Source of the DNA: an uncultured Acidobacteriota bacterium | GTDB taxonomy: Bacteria > Acidobacteriota > Blastocatellia > Pyrinomonadales > Pyrinomonadaceae | NCBI GenBank assembly: GCA_937873515.1 | Contig: CALMYB010000016.1 | Coordinates: 1-34,408, forward strand | DNA: 34,408 bases | Direction: 5' to 3' | Shown here: positions 15,553 to 24,594 of the stretch, piece after piece | How the letters are laid out: each line of letters begins with the position of its first letter | How positions within the stretch are numbered: the first letter of the stretch is position 1 | Program-made: the position numbers and the translations under genes | Notes under the pieces: generated by a model | The model's database searches: none | Seen by the model: only the letters and a program-made list of their open reading frames with translations | What the model was told of the DNA's origin: nothing

Positions 15553-16602
15553 TTAGTCGTACCTTTCCAGGTCGCCGAGTTCGAGATGGATCTCATCATC
15601 AAGATCTTCAAAGCGGATACCTGTCGGCTTGGAGTTCGCCCCATTTGTCGAGGCATGGCCATTGCCGTTCGCCGATATGTAGGCCGGACTGAACGACACG
15701 CTTCCATTCGTCGCGGCGGAGTTCCAGAGCTCGTCGTGGGCTTCGGGCCGCAGAACAGTGCTCACACCGTGTGAAGGCCCGGCCACGCGTTCATCCGGCA
15801 GCATATCGAGATTCTTCGCGACCTCGATCACAGAATTCCTCGAGACGACACGTTCACCGGCGCCGTACGACGCGACCATTGCGTTGTCGCAAAGGTTGTT
15901 GATCTGCCTCGGGATCCCTTCTGAGCAGCGGAAGATCATATCGATCGCTTCAGGTGAGAAGATCTGCGGGTCTTCTGCTCCTGCAATGATCAGACGCTCG
16001 GTGATATATCGTTCGACCTCTTCGATCGTCGGAAAAGCGTGCATGTTGCATCGGAGAGCGACACGCTGCTTCAGCTGTCGCAGGTTCGGCTGATTCAGCC
16101 GATCACGGAGTTCCGGTTGGCCGGTTAGGACGATCTGCAGATGCTTCGCGTTATCAGATTCGAAGTTCATCAAAAGCCGTATCTCTTCGAGAACGTAATC
16201 CGAAAGCTCATGCGCCTCGTCGATTATGATCACGGTGCGAAGGCCGCGGCGATGCCGTTCGGCCAGGACGTTACCCATCACATTCAGGAGTTCGGCCTTA
16301 TTGGTCCAATCCTTTATGCCCAGCATCTGCGTGACGTGGTGATAGAACTCGTCGATCGACAGCCGCGGGTTGAAAACGTACGCCGCGAGAACGCTCGAAT
16401 CCAGACGACGCAGTATCCAGCGCAAAGCCGTCGTCTTGCCGGTTCCTACCTCGCCTGTAAGCACTATCAGGCCTTTTGCCTCTTCAAGGCCGTAATAGAG
16501 CCTGGCGAGCACTTCGTTATAGCTCGGCGTGAACACGATGTAACGCGGGTCGGGCGTTAGCGTGAATGGACTGTCTGTTAAACCGAAAAATTCGTTGTAC
16601 AT
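15553..16602 (-). CDS. ExeA-like AAA ATPase of exosortase-linked EPS loci
   Basis: This 349-residue AAA ATPase opens with the signature 'MYNEFFGLTDSPFTLTPDPRY'-like segment of the ExeA/GspA-type family. Walker A GEVGTGKTT is at 50-58 and Walker B TVIIIDEAH at 123-131. The C-terminal 100 residues are a low-complexity tail ending in an acidic motif. Homologues are a standard part of XrtA exopolysaccharide loci (family knowledge), where their exact task is not settled. The frame can be opened from a GTG at 16608, but AGAGGTG positions the ribosome at the ATG at 16602. It is in one operon with the chain-length protein (27 bases upstream) and the kinase. Confidence 0.9.
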   Translation of the reverse strand: MYNEFFGLTDSPFTLTPDPRYIVFTPSYNEVLARLYYGLEEAKGLIVLTGEVGTGKTTALRWILRRLDSSVLAAYVFNPRLSIDEFYHHVTQMLGIKDWTNKAELLNVMGNVLAERHRRGLRTVIIIDEAHELSDYVLEEIRLLMNFESDNAKHLQIVLTGQPELRDRLNQPNLRQLKQRVALRCNMHAFPTIEEVERYITERLIIAGAEDPQIFSPEAIDMIFRCSEGIPRQINNLCDNAMVASYGAGERVVSRNSVIEVAKNLDMLPDERVAGPSHGVSTVLRPEAHDELWNSAATNGSVSFSPAYISANGNGHASTNGANSKPTGIRFEDLDDEIHLELGDLERYD

Positions 16603-16630
16603 AATCACCTCTTGCCGATCATTTTTTCTG

Positions 16631-18286
16631 CTATGAAGTAATGATCTCGAAAACCCTCGTAGCCTGAAGTATCAGGACGAGCACGGGAATGATGCCTATC
16701 GCAAAGACCACGGCTGCCGCCAGCTTTAGACGAGAGGCCCGTTTTATCCATACCTTTTCAGGAAGTGAGAGCAGCGGCGGAACCGATGCAAGCACCGGCA
16801 GGCCTGTGTAATATTTGGCATCATCGATATTCTGGATGCGGAATAGCCGCGGTATCTCGAAAAGCCCGATCAATAAAAGGCCGAATGCCATACCGATTCC
16901 CGCACCGAAGAAAGTCCAAACGAAACGTTTCGGTGCGACGGGACTTTGCGGAACATTTGCCGGGTCCTGAACACGGATCGTTTCTCCCTGGGCGTTCGTT
17001 TCGACGCCAACAAGCGTCTCGGCGTCATTCTTCTTCTTTAGAATTTCGTCATAGGACTGTTTTGCCGACTGATACCGCGCATTTATCGCCTCGAGCGCGA
17101 CCTTCACATTGGGAACGGCATTGATACGCGCCTCGATGGCCGAGATCTCATTAGCGTTGGCCGCCCGGTCGGCATCCTTTTGAGCGATCTGGTTGTCGAT
17201 CTGCCCGATCTGCGATTGGATCCGCTGATTCTCGAGTTCGAGGCCCTTCTTCTGCAGATCTGCCCGCATATTGCTCGATTTCGTTGCATTGGCAACACGC
17301 CGATCCGCACTCTTTCGAAGATTGTCGAATTCCTCGTTAACACGGGCGATCTCCGCCTGCTTTGCTATCACCGCCGGATGCTTTTCGCGATAGACCTTCA
17401 AGAGATTATCTAGTTGGGCATTCAGCTCGGAGCGACGCTTCATCAACTCCGCGTAAGGAAGCGTGTCTTCTATGCTTGCCGCTTGCCGTGCAGTATCTTG
17501 CGTCTCTTTCTGGCCATAGTCCTCGATCAGACGCATCTGGCGGTTATTCGCCGCGATCGAATCGTTCAGCCTGCCCTTCTCGTTGAAAAGCGATTCCTTT
17601 TCCTTTGTGATCGTGTCTTCGCGTGAACGAAGCCCTTGAAGCTGTGCGACGAGGCCCTGTTCCGATTCCGGCAAGGTGGCGACATTGGCCGTCATTATGT
17701 CGAGCCTCTGTTTTTCGAGGTCATCAAGGGCGGTTTTCTTCTCGTCGAGCTGCCGTTCAAAAAGTTCCTTTGTGGACTGTGCGATCTCGGTGGTGTTTTG
17801 AACCTGAGCGTTGACATACTTGCTGGCAAGCTCGGCAGTTACGTTGCGGGTCGCCTGCGGATCGCTGTCGCGGTACTTGATCCGGAACGCCGCAACCTTC
17901 TGATCGCCCGTCTCTTCAAGATCGACCTTGATGTTCTTGTACATCTTCGCGATGACGAGTTCCATCGGCATGCCGGCGTTTCGTTCTGTACGATAAAGGT
18001 CGTACTTGAGCACCATCGGTTCGAGCGAAGAGCGACTCAGGACCTCCTGATTGATCGTTTGGAGACGCTGCGAAAAGTCCTCGTTCGTTAGCGGCTGAAC
18101 CAGATTCGATGAGATGGTCGGCGGTTTTACCGTTAGCAATGACGTTGATTCGTAAATGCTTGGCAGGTTGTAAACCACGTATCCGACCGCTGAAGTGAGC
18201 GTGATCATCGGCAAAATGATCATCCACTTTCGCCGCTTCAGGATCGCAGCCCATTCGCCCATCGACCTTTGTCTAAATTCACTCAT
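16631..18286 (-). CDS. GumC/Wzz-type chain-length determinant
   Basis: This 551-residue inner-membrane protein has a Wzz domain at the N-terminus with the first membrane segment at about 21-40. A long coiled-coil periplasmic part follows (about 150-420), including a GNVR-like region. Then comes 'VPQSPVAPKRFVW' with the second membrane segment (about 460-485), and unusually a further hydrophobic segment at the very C-terminus. It sets polymer length and forms the periplasmic part of the export machine with Wza and the BY-kinase. GGAAGG, inside the end of the preceding small gene, gives a good ribosome-binding site. Two bases separate it from that gene. Confidence 0.92.
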   Translation of the reverse strand: MSEFRQRSMGEWAAILKRRKWMIILPMITLTSAVGYVVYNLPSIYESTSLLTVKPPTISSNLVQPLTNEDFSQRLQTINQEVLSRSSLEPMVLKYDLYRTERNAGMPMELVIAKMYKNIKVDLEETGDQKVAAFRIKYRDSDPQATRNVTAELASKYVNAQVQNTTEIAQSTKELFERQLDEKKTALDDLEKQRLDIMTANVATLPESEQGLVAQLQGLRSREDTITKEKESLFNEKGRLNDSIAANNRQMRLIEDYGQKETQDTARQAASIEDTLPYAELMKRRSELNAQLDNLLKVYREKHPAVIAKQAEIARVNEEFDNLRKSADRRVANATKSSNMRADLQKKGLELENQRIQSQIGQIDNQIAQKDADRAANANEISAIEARINAVPNVKVALEAINARYQSAKQSYDEILKKKNDAETLVGVETNAQGETIRVQDPANVPQSPVAPKRFVWTFFGAGIGMAFGLLLIGLFEIPRLFRIQNIDDAKYYTGLPVLASVPPLLSLPEKVWIKRASRLKLAAAVVFAIGIIPVLVLILQATRVFEIITS

Positions 18287-18288
18287 AA

Positions 18289-18468
18289 CTAGCCTTCCGT
18301 TCTATGCTCTTCACGGATGTTCTCTCCGTGATCTTCCATCTCGACCTCTCGACTGTGCTTGAGCAGGTTCCTCAAGCCGGCAGCGGCCGCGGTCATTACG
18401 GCACCAAGGGCAAGCAAGCTCACAGGCTCCGGGATATGCGTAAAGAACGCACCTATCGTGTTGATCAT
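18289..18468 (-). CDS. Small PEP-CTERM-like protein inside the EPS operon
   Basis: This 59-codon gene starts with an ATG at 18468 that overlaps the stop of the TPR gene as ATGA, and GGAGG lies six bases before it (18473-18477), inside the TPR gene. It ends at TAG 18289-18291, two bases before the GumC start, and its own 3' end supplies the GGAAGG for that gene. The peptide has residues 12-32 resembling a PEP-CTERM sorting signal: I-P-E-P, then a 17-residue hydrophobic stretch (VSLLALGAVMTAAAAGL), then R-N-L-L-K. Unlike standard substrates, the PEP motif is at residue 13 and a charged 27-residue tail follows the membrane segment. An exosortase is encoded at 26031. Function is unproven. Confidence 0.75.
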   Translation of the reverse strand: MINTIGAFFTHIPEPVSLLALGAVMTAAAAGLRNLLKHSREVEMEDHGENIREEHRTEG

Positions 18469-20831
18469 CTTGCCTCCAGGATCCTTCTAGCCATTGCGAT
18501 CTCCTGATCGTTCAACGCCGTTCGGTCTTTTAATGAAGCTTCGGCTTCGCGTTTTGCGGCTTCTGTGTTGCCGGACGACGAAAGGGCAGTTCCGAGATGG
18601 ACCCGATATGCGGCGTTCGGCGCCTTGCCGTTTCGCTGATCCGTTTCGATAGCCTTGCGAAACTGCTGTTCGGCCGCTGAATATAGATTTTTCTTTAAGT
18701 AGATCCAGCCAAGTGTGTCGTAATATGCGGCGACGGTTTGATCACCGCTTACGGCAGAGGAAGCAAGCTTTAGTGCTTCGTCGAGATTTCCCTGGCCTTC
18801 TGCGATAAGCCAGGCAAGGTTGTTCGCAGCAACGGGCGAGTTCGGCGCAAGTTCGAGGGCGGAACGATAGTTCTTTTCGGCAGCGGCGGAATCTCCGCGG
18901 GCGTCTTCGAGAATTCCGACCATCGTATAGATGCTTGCCGACGGCCTCGCCGTCAGAACCTTGTTGTATTCTTCGATCGCGCGCGGGATCTCATTCCTTC
19001 CGGCCAAGATCGCCGCATATGCGGAATATGCGGGAAGGTAATCCGGATCAAGCTGGATCGCGGTCGAAAGCTCTATTTCGGTCTCGGCGGCCTTCCCTTC
19101 CGATGAAAGCACCTGTGACCGTAAGAAATGCAACGCTGCAAGGACGTCCGCACGGCCGGCGTTCCGGTTCGACAACGCGTCGAGAGTCGAATATGCCTCG
19201 GCGGTCTTCTTATTCTCGATGCACAGTGAAATGTAGCCACTGACCGCGTCAAAATCCCGAACGTCGGTCTGCATAGCCGATTTGTAAAGACCTGCCGCAT
19301 CGTCAAGGCGATTCGCCCGTTTATACGCTTTTGCCAGATTGATCAAGGCCGACGGTGCCTTCGGAGTGATCGTGCGAACACGCTCCAGGTCCGCGATGGC
19401 ATCGTTCGTTCTCCCGAGAGCCAACGCGGCGAGGCCGCGTGCGGATAACGAACGCAGCTGCAGATCGGCGATATCGTTCGCTGACGTTTCAGCATTCGGT
19501 TGAGAGCTGTTTACTGTCCCATAAAGCTCGTTTGCAAGACGATAGGCCGCGGCGTTGTCGCCCGCTGCAAAGGCCACTTGGATCTTTAATAGGCCGGCCT
19601 TAAGGAACTCGGGATGATAACGCTGAAGATCGCCGATAAATGCGTTCGCCTCGTCGGTAAGACCTGCTGCGATCTTCGCCTGCGCCATCACGTAAAGCGT
19701 GTCGCGTTTGCTCGGGGTTCGCTTCAGGATCTCTTCGAGCTGCTTGATCGCCTCTTCCGGACGACCTTGCATCAACCTCAAGCGGGCAAGCAGCATCAAG
19801 GCTTCCTCGTCCTTGTCATTTAGCCCAAGAAGAACGTTTACCTGTTCTTCGACCTTGCCTTCGTCTTTTGAATCGAGATAGATCTCAGCTAGGGCATATC
19901 GCGCACGAACGTACTGTGGGTTCTCATCTACCACCGCATCGAGAACACTCAAAGCTTCGGGAACGCGTTTTGTTTTGCGATAGAACTCTGCAAGCTCGAG
20001 GCGGCTTTCAGGACTATTTTCCTGGATCTCAACAAGGCTTTTATAAGCAGCTTCCGCCTTATCAAGCTGGCTGCTCGTGACGAAGAAATCCGCTTCTGTC
20101 TCACGAACCTCGATGTTCGTCGGCTCGGTCGCAATACCTTTCTCAAACTCTGCCTCAGCTTCCTGATCGCGTTTTGCGTACATCAAGAAACGGCCGTATT
20201 CCGTATACCCTAGAGCGGATTTTGGGTCAGCGGCGATACCTTGTTGAAGCGCGTTCTCGGCCTTTTCCGGTTTGTCGATCGTCGTGTAATAGCGCGAAAG
20301 ACTGACGTATGTCGCGGTCCTTTTTGGATCGAGCGCGATCGCCTCGTTGATCTTCGCCACGACTTCGCTTTCGGGCCGGTTGCTCGCGTTCAGGATGGAC
20401 GCTTCCAGAACGACGCCCTCAATGAATTGCGGGTCCTTCTTCGCGATCAGGTCGCGAACTTTTTCCGCCTCTGAAATGAGCGGCGGCTTTACAAGAAGGA
20501 AATAATTGCCGAGCCTTGCCTGTGCATCGAGATTGCCGGGGTCCAGTTCCGTCGCTTTTCGCAGCTCGTTGAACGCCTCGTCAAACTCGCCGAGGTTCTC
20601 GTATGCACGGGCCAAACCCCAATGCGCACGCGAGGACGAGCCGTCACTTTCGACCGCGGCTCGGAACTGCATCAATGCGTCGTTGAATTTTCGCTTGGCG
20701 AGGTATTCTTCGCCTTTTGCTATGAATGCTTCGGTCGAATGGCCGCAGGCAGCAAGGAAAAATACCGCCGCCGCGACGACCGCGAACAGGAGAAGATACT
20801 TACTTCGGCTTTGGCACTCAGTGTAGAACAT
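18465..20831 (-). CDS. prsT: PrsT-like TPR lipoprotein of the exosortase system
   Basis: This 788-residue lipoprotein has a signal peptide ending in lipobox L-A-A-C (Cys29), and then tetratricopeptide repeats along the whole length (for example 'AHWGLARAYENLGEFDEAFNEL', 'ASLRLAKAYKRANRLDDAAGLY'-like units). It is similar in architecture to the PEP-CTERM-system TPR lipoprotein PrsT. It is probably a scaffold for polysaccharide export or sorting at the periplasmic face of the outer membrane. AAGGAAG five bases before the ATG at 20831 fixes the start. It is the first gene of the EPS operon, and its stop overlaps the start of the small PEP-motif gene. Confidence 0.87.
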   Translation of the reverse strand: MFYTECQSRSKYLLLFAVVAAAVFFLAACGHSTEAFIAKGEEYLAKRKFNDALMQFRAAVESDGSSSRAHWGLARAYENLGEFDEAFNELRKATELDPGNLDAQARLGNYFLLVKPPLISEAEKVRDLIAKKDPQFIEGVVLEASILNASNRPESEVVAKINEAIALDPKRTATYVSLSRYYTTIDKPEKAENALQQGIAADPKSALGYTEYGRFLMYAKRDQEAEAEFEKGIATEPTNIEVRETEADFFVTSSQLDKAEAAYKSLVEIQENSPESRLELAEFYRKTKRVPEALSVLDAVVDENPQYVRARYALAEIYLDSKDEGKVEEQVNVLLGLNDKDEEALMLLARLRLMQGRPEEAIKQLEEILKRTPSKRDTLYVMAQAKIAAGLTDEANAFIGDLQRYHPEFLKAGLLKIQVAFAAGDNAAAYRLANELYGTVNSSQPNAETSANDIADLQLRSLSARGLAALALGRTNDAIADLERVRTITPKAPSALINLAKAYKRANRLDDAAGLYKSAMQTDVRDFDAVSGYISLCIENKKTAEAYSTLDALSNRNAGRADVLAALHFLRSQVLSSEGKAAETEIELSTAIQLDPDYLPAYSAYAAILAGRNEIPRAIEEYNKVLTARPSASIYTMVGILEDARGDSAAAEKNYRSALELAPNSPVAANNLAWLIAEGQGNLDEALKLASSAVSGDQTVAAYYDTLGWIYLKKNLYSAAEQQFRKAIETDQRNGKAPNAAYRVHLGTALSSSGNTEAAKREAEASLKDRTALNDQEIAMARRILEAR

Positions 20832-21218
20832 AAAACTTCCTTGCCGGGCAAACGGCTATTGCGGATCGCGATCGGAGGGCAATTCCGCTGGCGACGTTTG
20901 CTTTCAGTTGCAGGAACTACTGAAAAACCCTGATTCCCTGTCGGCATTCAGGTAAAAGATGCAATTGACCGAGGATTTCAGAATTCTTCTCTTCATCGCC
21001 CGGTGAAAAAAGAAAAAATTGAACGTATGGAGGCATACAAACGCAAGATCTAGCGCAATACATAATCAATTCAGCTTTTGGGCCACATATTAGGATCGGC
21101 GCCATTATTTGGCGTATTTGGGGCGTATCTTGGGGAGGATGCGTCCCTTTTTTGCGCACGAACGGCTCCTTTTTCGAGTGTGTTAGAATCAAGCTATTGC
21201 CTGAAGACCGCAAGAGAG
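20832..21218. other. Divergent regulatory region between EPS operon and sensor kinase
   Basis: This 387-bp gap should hold the promoters of both transcription units, but no consensus promoter was found. A 7-bp dyad TTTCAGT (20902-20908) / ACTGAAA (20919-20925) with a 10-base spacer could be an operator. A small perfect hairpin GTATG-GAGG-CATAC is at 21025-21038. No known riboswitch was recognised. Confidence 0.45.
20902..20925. promoter_or_regulatory. Inverted repeat, possible operator
   Basis: TTTCAGT and ACTGAAA form a perfect 7-bp dyad with a 10-base spacer, about 71 bases upstream of the prsT start codon. It could be bound by the divergently encoded NarL-type regulator or another dimeric protein. 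Chance occurrence is possible. Confidence 0.35.
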
Positions 21219-23627
21219 ATGACCGAGAACGCTCAGCTAAAAAAGCGAGTTGAAAAGAAAAACTTCGCGTCCAACAACGATGCGGAGAATGGTCTTCACG
21301 TCTTTGAGAAGGATCTGTCTGCCGGACGCACTAACCTTGAGCAAATGCTCAAGTTGGTCCAGGAAGCTGCGGGGATCGGAATCTGGGAATGGACCGCAGA
21401 GAACGACGAACTCTCGTTCTCAGACACGGCACGCGACATCATCGGTATTTCATCGCTCCGACAAACTTCCGGAATCACGTTCTATACGCGCCTTGCGATC
21501 GAAGACGATCGGGAGAGTGCGGATGCTCATTTTCATGCGGCGCTGAATTCCGTAACGGCTGAGTACAAGGACGAATTCCGGGTCAGACACTCGAACGGAA
21601 GCCTTCGTTGGATCGAGAGCGTCGGTTCGATCGTTCGCGATGACGATGGCCGCCCGATCCGGATCGACGGGATCTTCATCGATATTACCGACCGGCGAAC
21701 GGTCGAGGAAGCTTTCCGATCGACCGAAGAACGATTGCTTCTCGCTCAAAAGGCCGGCGGATTCGGGAGTTGGGAATGGAATTGCCAAACTAAACGGATC
21801 TTTTTGTCCGAGACCCTTTGGAAGATCTGCGGCGAGAAAGCACGTTCTAACTGGGTAAAGGTCGAAAGCCTCGAAAAATACGTCCATGAGGACGACACTG
21901 AACAGGTAAAAGCCCATCTCCTAGCGGCGTTCAAATCCAGAACAGAAGAATTTAAGAACGAGTTTCGAATTAGACAGCGAACCGGCCGTGTGCGTTGGGT
22001 CGAAGCGTCGGGAGCCATCATTCGAGACGAGGAGGGCGAAGCGACGCGCTCTTACGGGACCGTTATAGACGTTACAGAGCAAAAGCTGATCAGCGAGCGC
22101 GTTCGGGACAGTGAAGCCGAACTGCGGCTGATCACGAACGTCATTCCGGCTCTTATCTCGTATGTCGATCGCGACGAACGCTACCGATTCGTTAACGACC
22201 AGTATTCCAAGCTCTTTGGCGTCGATAAAACGGCGATCGTCGGTCGAAAACTCAGCAGCGTCCTTTCCTCAAAGTCTTACAAACAGTTGCGGCCGCTGAT
22301 AGAACGCGCATTCGCGGGCGAAAGCTTCTCGATCGACAATTGGGTGTCATATAAAGGCTTGGGCGACCGTTACGTGCACGTCTCGTATGTGCCTGATTTT
22401 GGCCCTGATCGGAAGGTTCGCGGATTCTATTCCTTCGTCAACGACCTGACCGATCTGAGACGTTCCGAGGATGCCCTGAAACTCTCACGCGAACGGATGC
22501 GCGTCCTGACCGAGAGTTTCACCGATTATGCGATATATTCGACCGATACCGAGGGCCTGATCGATACGTGGAATCCGGGAGCCGAGAAGATCTTCGGTTA
22601 TCGCGACCGCGAGATCCTTGGCAGATCGGGCGATATTCTGTTCACGCCCGAGGACAATGCAAAGAACATCTCATTCCACGAAATGGCAAAGGCACGGAAG
22701 GACGGCCGAGCGTCGGACGAGCGGTGGCATCTTCGCAAGGACGGGTCGCGGTTCTTTGCAAGCGGCGTTCTCGTGCCGCTCTATCAAAACGACACGCTCA
22801 CCGGATACGCAAAGATCGCGTCGGATCTGACCGAAAGGATCCAGTATGAGGCCGATCTGCATCAGGCTCGAACCGACCTCGAAGCCCGCGTAGCAAGCCG
22901 CACCCAAGCTCTCGCGGAAACCAACGCCGTCCTGCTCAAGGAAATGGAAGAACGGGCTGAAATGGAAGAACAGCGTCTGGGCCTGCTTCGAAAACTCTTC
23001 ACTATCCAGGAAGACGAGCGCGGCCGCATCGCACGCGACCTTCACGACCAACTCGGTCAGCGCCTGACCGCATTGCGGCTGAAGATCGCGAGCATCGCCA
23101 CGCAATGTGAAGAAAATGTCGCACTTTCGGAGACTGTTACCAGACTTGCAGAGATCGCTGAGACGATCGACAGCGAGGTGAGCTTCCTTGCGTGGGAATT
23201 GCGTCCAAGCGTGCTGGAAGAGACGGACTTTGTGACCGCGCTAGGGAATTATGTTAAGGAATGGTCCCGCTATTCAGACATCTTTGCGGACTTCAACACG
23301 ATCGCGGTCTCCGGAATGAAGATCCACAAGGACGTCGAAACAAACCTTTACCGCATCACTCAAGAGGCGTTGAATAACGCTGCAAAGTACGCACAAGCGA
23401 CGAAGGTAGATGTTATCCTTGAGGGGCACGAGACCGACCTTCTTCTTATCGTAGAGGACAACGGCAAGGGATTCGAGGTCCAGCTCGACGACCTGTCGAA
23501 GCAGAAGAAGGGTTTTGGACTAGTCGGAATGCGGGAACGTGCGTCGCTGATCGGCGGGAGTTTCGATATCGAATCGACCTCCGGAAAGGGCACCACCGTT
23601 TTTGTTCGTGTGCCGCTGCAAAGCTGA
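21219..23627 (+). CDS. Soluble multi-PAS histidine kinase (NarX/DegS-type, HisKA_3)
   Basis: This 802-residue kinase has no membrane segment. Four PAS/PAC units follow one another at about 50-155, 180-285, 300-410 and 427-540, the first two of the 'GIWEW/GSWEW' subtype. A coiled coil leads to the HisKA_3 domain with phospho-acceptor His609 in 'ARDLHDQLGQRLTAL'. The HATPase_c domain has N-box 'EALNNAAKYA' near 712, G1 'DNGKGF' near 746 and 'GFGLVGMRERA' near 765. The frame is open 47 codons further upstream, but that part has no homologous character, so the ATG at 21219 is chosen. The response regulator follows after six bases. The signal is probably cytosolic (redox, small molecule or light); no cofactor-binding residues were identified. 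Confidence 0.9.
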   Translation: MTENAQLKKRVEKKNFASNNDAENGLHVFEKDLSAGRTNLEQMLKLVQEAAGIGIWEWTAENDELSFSDTARDIIGISSLRQTSGITFYTRLAIEDDRESADAHFHAALNSVTAEYKDEFRVRHSNGSLRWIESVGSIVRDDDGRPIRIDGIFIDITDRRTVEEAFRSTEERLLLAQKAGGFGSWEWNCQTKRIFLSETLWKICGEKARSNWVKVESLEKYVHEDDTEQVKAHLLAAFKSRTEEFKNEFRIRQRTGRVRWVEASGAIIRDEEGEATRSYGTVIDVTEQKLISERVRDSEAELRLITNVIPALISYVDRDERYRFVNDQYSKLFGVDKTAIVGRKLSSVLSSKSYKQLRPLIERAFAGESFSIDNWVSYKGLGDRYVHVSYVPDFGPDRKVRGFYSFVNDLTDLRRSEDALKLSRERMRVLTESFTDYAIYSTDTEGLIDTWNPGAEKIFGYRDREILGRSGDILFTPEDNAKNISFHEMAKARKDGRASDERWHLRKDGSRFFASGVLVPLYQNDTLTGYAKIASDLTERIQYEADLHQARTDLEARVASRTQALAETNAVLLKEMEERAEMEEQRLGLLRKLFTIQEDERGRIARDLHDQLGQRLTALRLKIASIATQCEENVALSETVTRLAEIAETIDSEVSFLAWELRPSVLEETDFVTALGNYVKEWSRYSDIFADFNTIAVSGMKIHKDVETNLYRITQEALNNAAKYAQATKVDVILEGHETDLLLIVEDNGKGFEVQLDDLSKQKKGFGLVGMRERASLIGGSFDIESTSGKGTTVFVRVPLQS

Positions 23628-23633
23628 GTGGTT

Positions 23634-24287
23634 ATGGAAGGCAAGCTTCGCGTCCTCCTCGCAGAGGATCACAAAACAGTTCGAGAGGGCGTAAAACTGC
23701 TTGTAAACGCCCAACCCGATATGGAGGTCGTCGGTGAAGCCGACGACGGCGAACTCGCGCTTGCGCAGGCGGAAAAACTTAGGCCGGACATAATCATAAT
23801 GGATATTTCGATGCCGCGAATGAACGGCTTGAAGGCGACGAAGATGATCCGCTCGAGGTATCCGGATATAAAACTCCTTACGCTCTCGCGCCACACGGAC
23901 GACGGCTATTTGCAGCAGCTTGTCGCTGCCGGCTCCAACGGTTACGTGCTGAAGCAGAGTGCACCGACCCATCTTATCAACGCGATCCGCGAGGTTGCCG
24001 AAGGGAATGCCTATCTCGATCCTGCTCTCACGAAAAAAGTGATGGGCAGTTACGCAAGCCGTCCTTCCCTTCGCGGTGAGAACCAGAAAGAGCTGACCGA
24101 CCGCGAAACCGAAGTCTTGCGTCTGATCTCGCTTGGTTACAGCAACAAGGAGATCGCCGCAAGCCTTGATCTGAGCGTCAAGACGGTTGAGGTCCATAAG
24201 GCCAATGCGATGCGAAAACTCGGTATCTCCGGCAGGATCGAGATAGTAAAGTATGCGATCCTGCAGGGCTGGATGCAGGACACCTGA
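23634..24287 (+). CDS. NarL/FixJ-family response regulator
   Basis: This 217-residue regulator has a receiver domain with acidic pocket E11-D12 and phosphorylation site D57 in 'DIIIMDISMP', and Lys near 105 in 'VLKQSAP'. Its C-terminal LuxR-type helix-turn-helix has 'LTDRETEVLRLISLGYSNKEIA' and 'LSVKTVEVHKANAMRKL'. It is the cognate partner of the preceding HisKA_3 kinase. The frame allows a GTG at 23628, but the ATG at 23634 has better spacing from GAGTGG. Position next to the EPS operon suggests, without proof, that it controls exopolysaccharide genes. A CCCTA/TAGGG hairpin with a short T-run follows at 24308-24327. Confidence 0.93.
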   Translation: MEGKLRVLLAEDHKTVREGVKLLVNAQPDMEVVGEADDGELALAQAEKLRPDIIIMDISMPRMNGLKATKMIRSRYPDIKLLTLSRHTDDGYLQQLVAAGSNGYVLKQSAPTHLINAIREVAEGNAYLDPALTKKVMGSYASRPSLRGENQKELTDRETEVLRLISLGYSNKEIAASLDLSVKTVEVHKANAMRKLGISGRIEIVKYAILQGWMQDT

Positions 24288-24594
24288 GCATTCGTTACTG
24301 TAATCTTCCCTACCAACATAGGGATTTTCCTTATCCAAATAGCGTAAATTCCCAATTTCTGCGCCTCTTCTCCTTCGCCATACTAGAAATATTTAAGGGG
24401 AACGCGGCTTCGCTCGGAAGGTCGTTAGAGTAAAAATCTCGGCAATTTGGCAATTTCGTTCTCGAAATGTTCTTCGATCATGGCGGATCCACTGAAACGT
24501 CGTGATCTACGGTGCTTTCAGGCCTGCCATTTTCCTCTTAACGAATGCGGCTAATGCTTCTAACTTTAACTTTCACCACAAGCCAGGAGGGGAA
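24288..24594. other. Intergenic region upstream of the Crp/Fnr gene
   Basis: The 307-bp gap holds a small hairpin CCCTA (24308-24312) / TAGGG (24319-24323) followed by ATTTT, a weak terminator for the kinase/regulator pair. A strong ribosome-binding site (AGGAGGGG, 24585-24592) lies before the next gene. No clear promoter or other element was recognised. Confidence 0.5.

Noticed and set aside
20889..20901. Sigma54 promoter TGGCGACGTTTGC near the EPS operon
   Set aside because: The GG and GC elements are 8 rather than 10 bases apart, and it points away from the EPS operon.
20832..21218. Cyclic-di-GMP riboswitch upstream of the EPS operon or kinase
   Set aside because: A few short hairpins are present, but the conserved GEMM core was not found on either strand.
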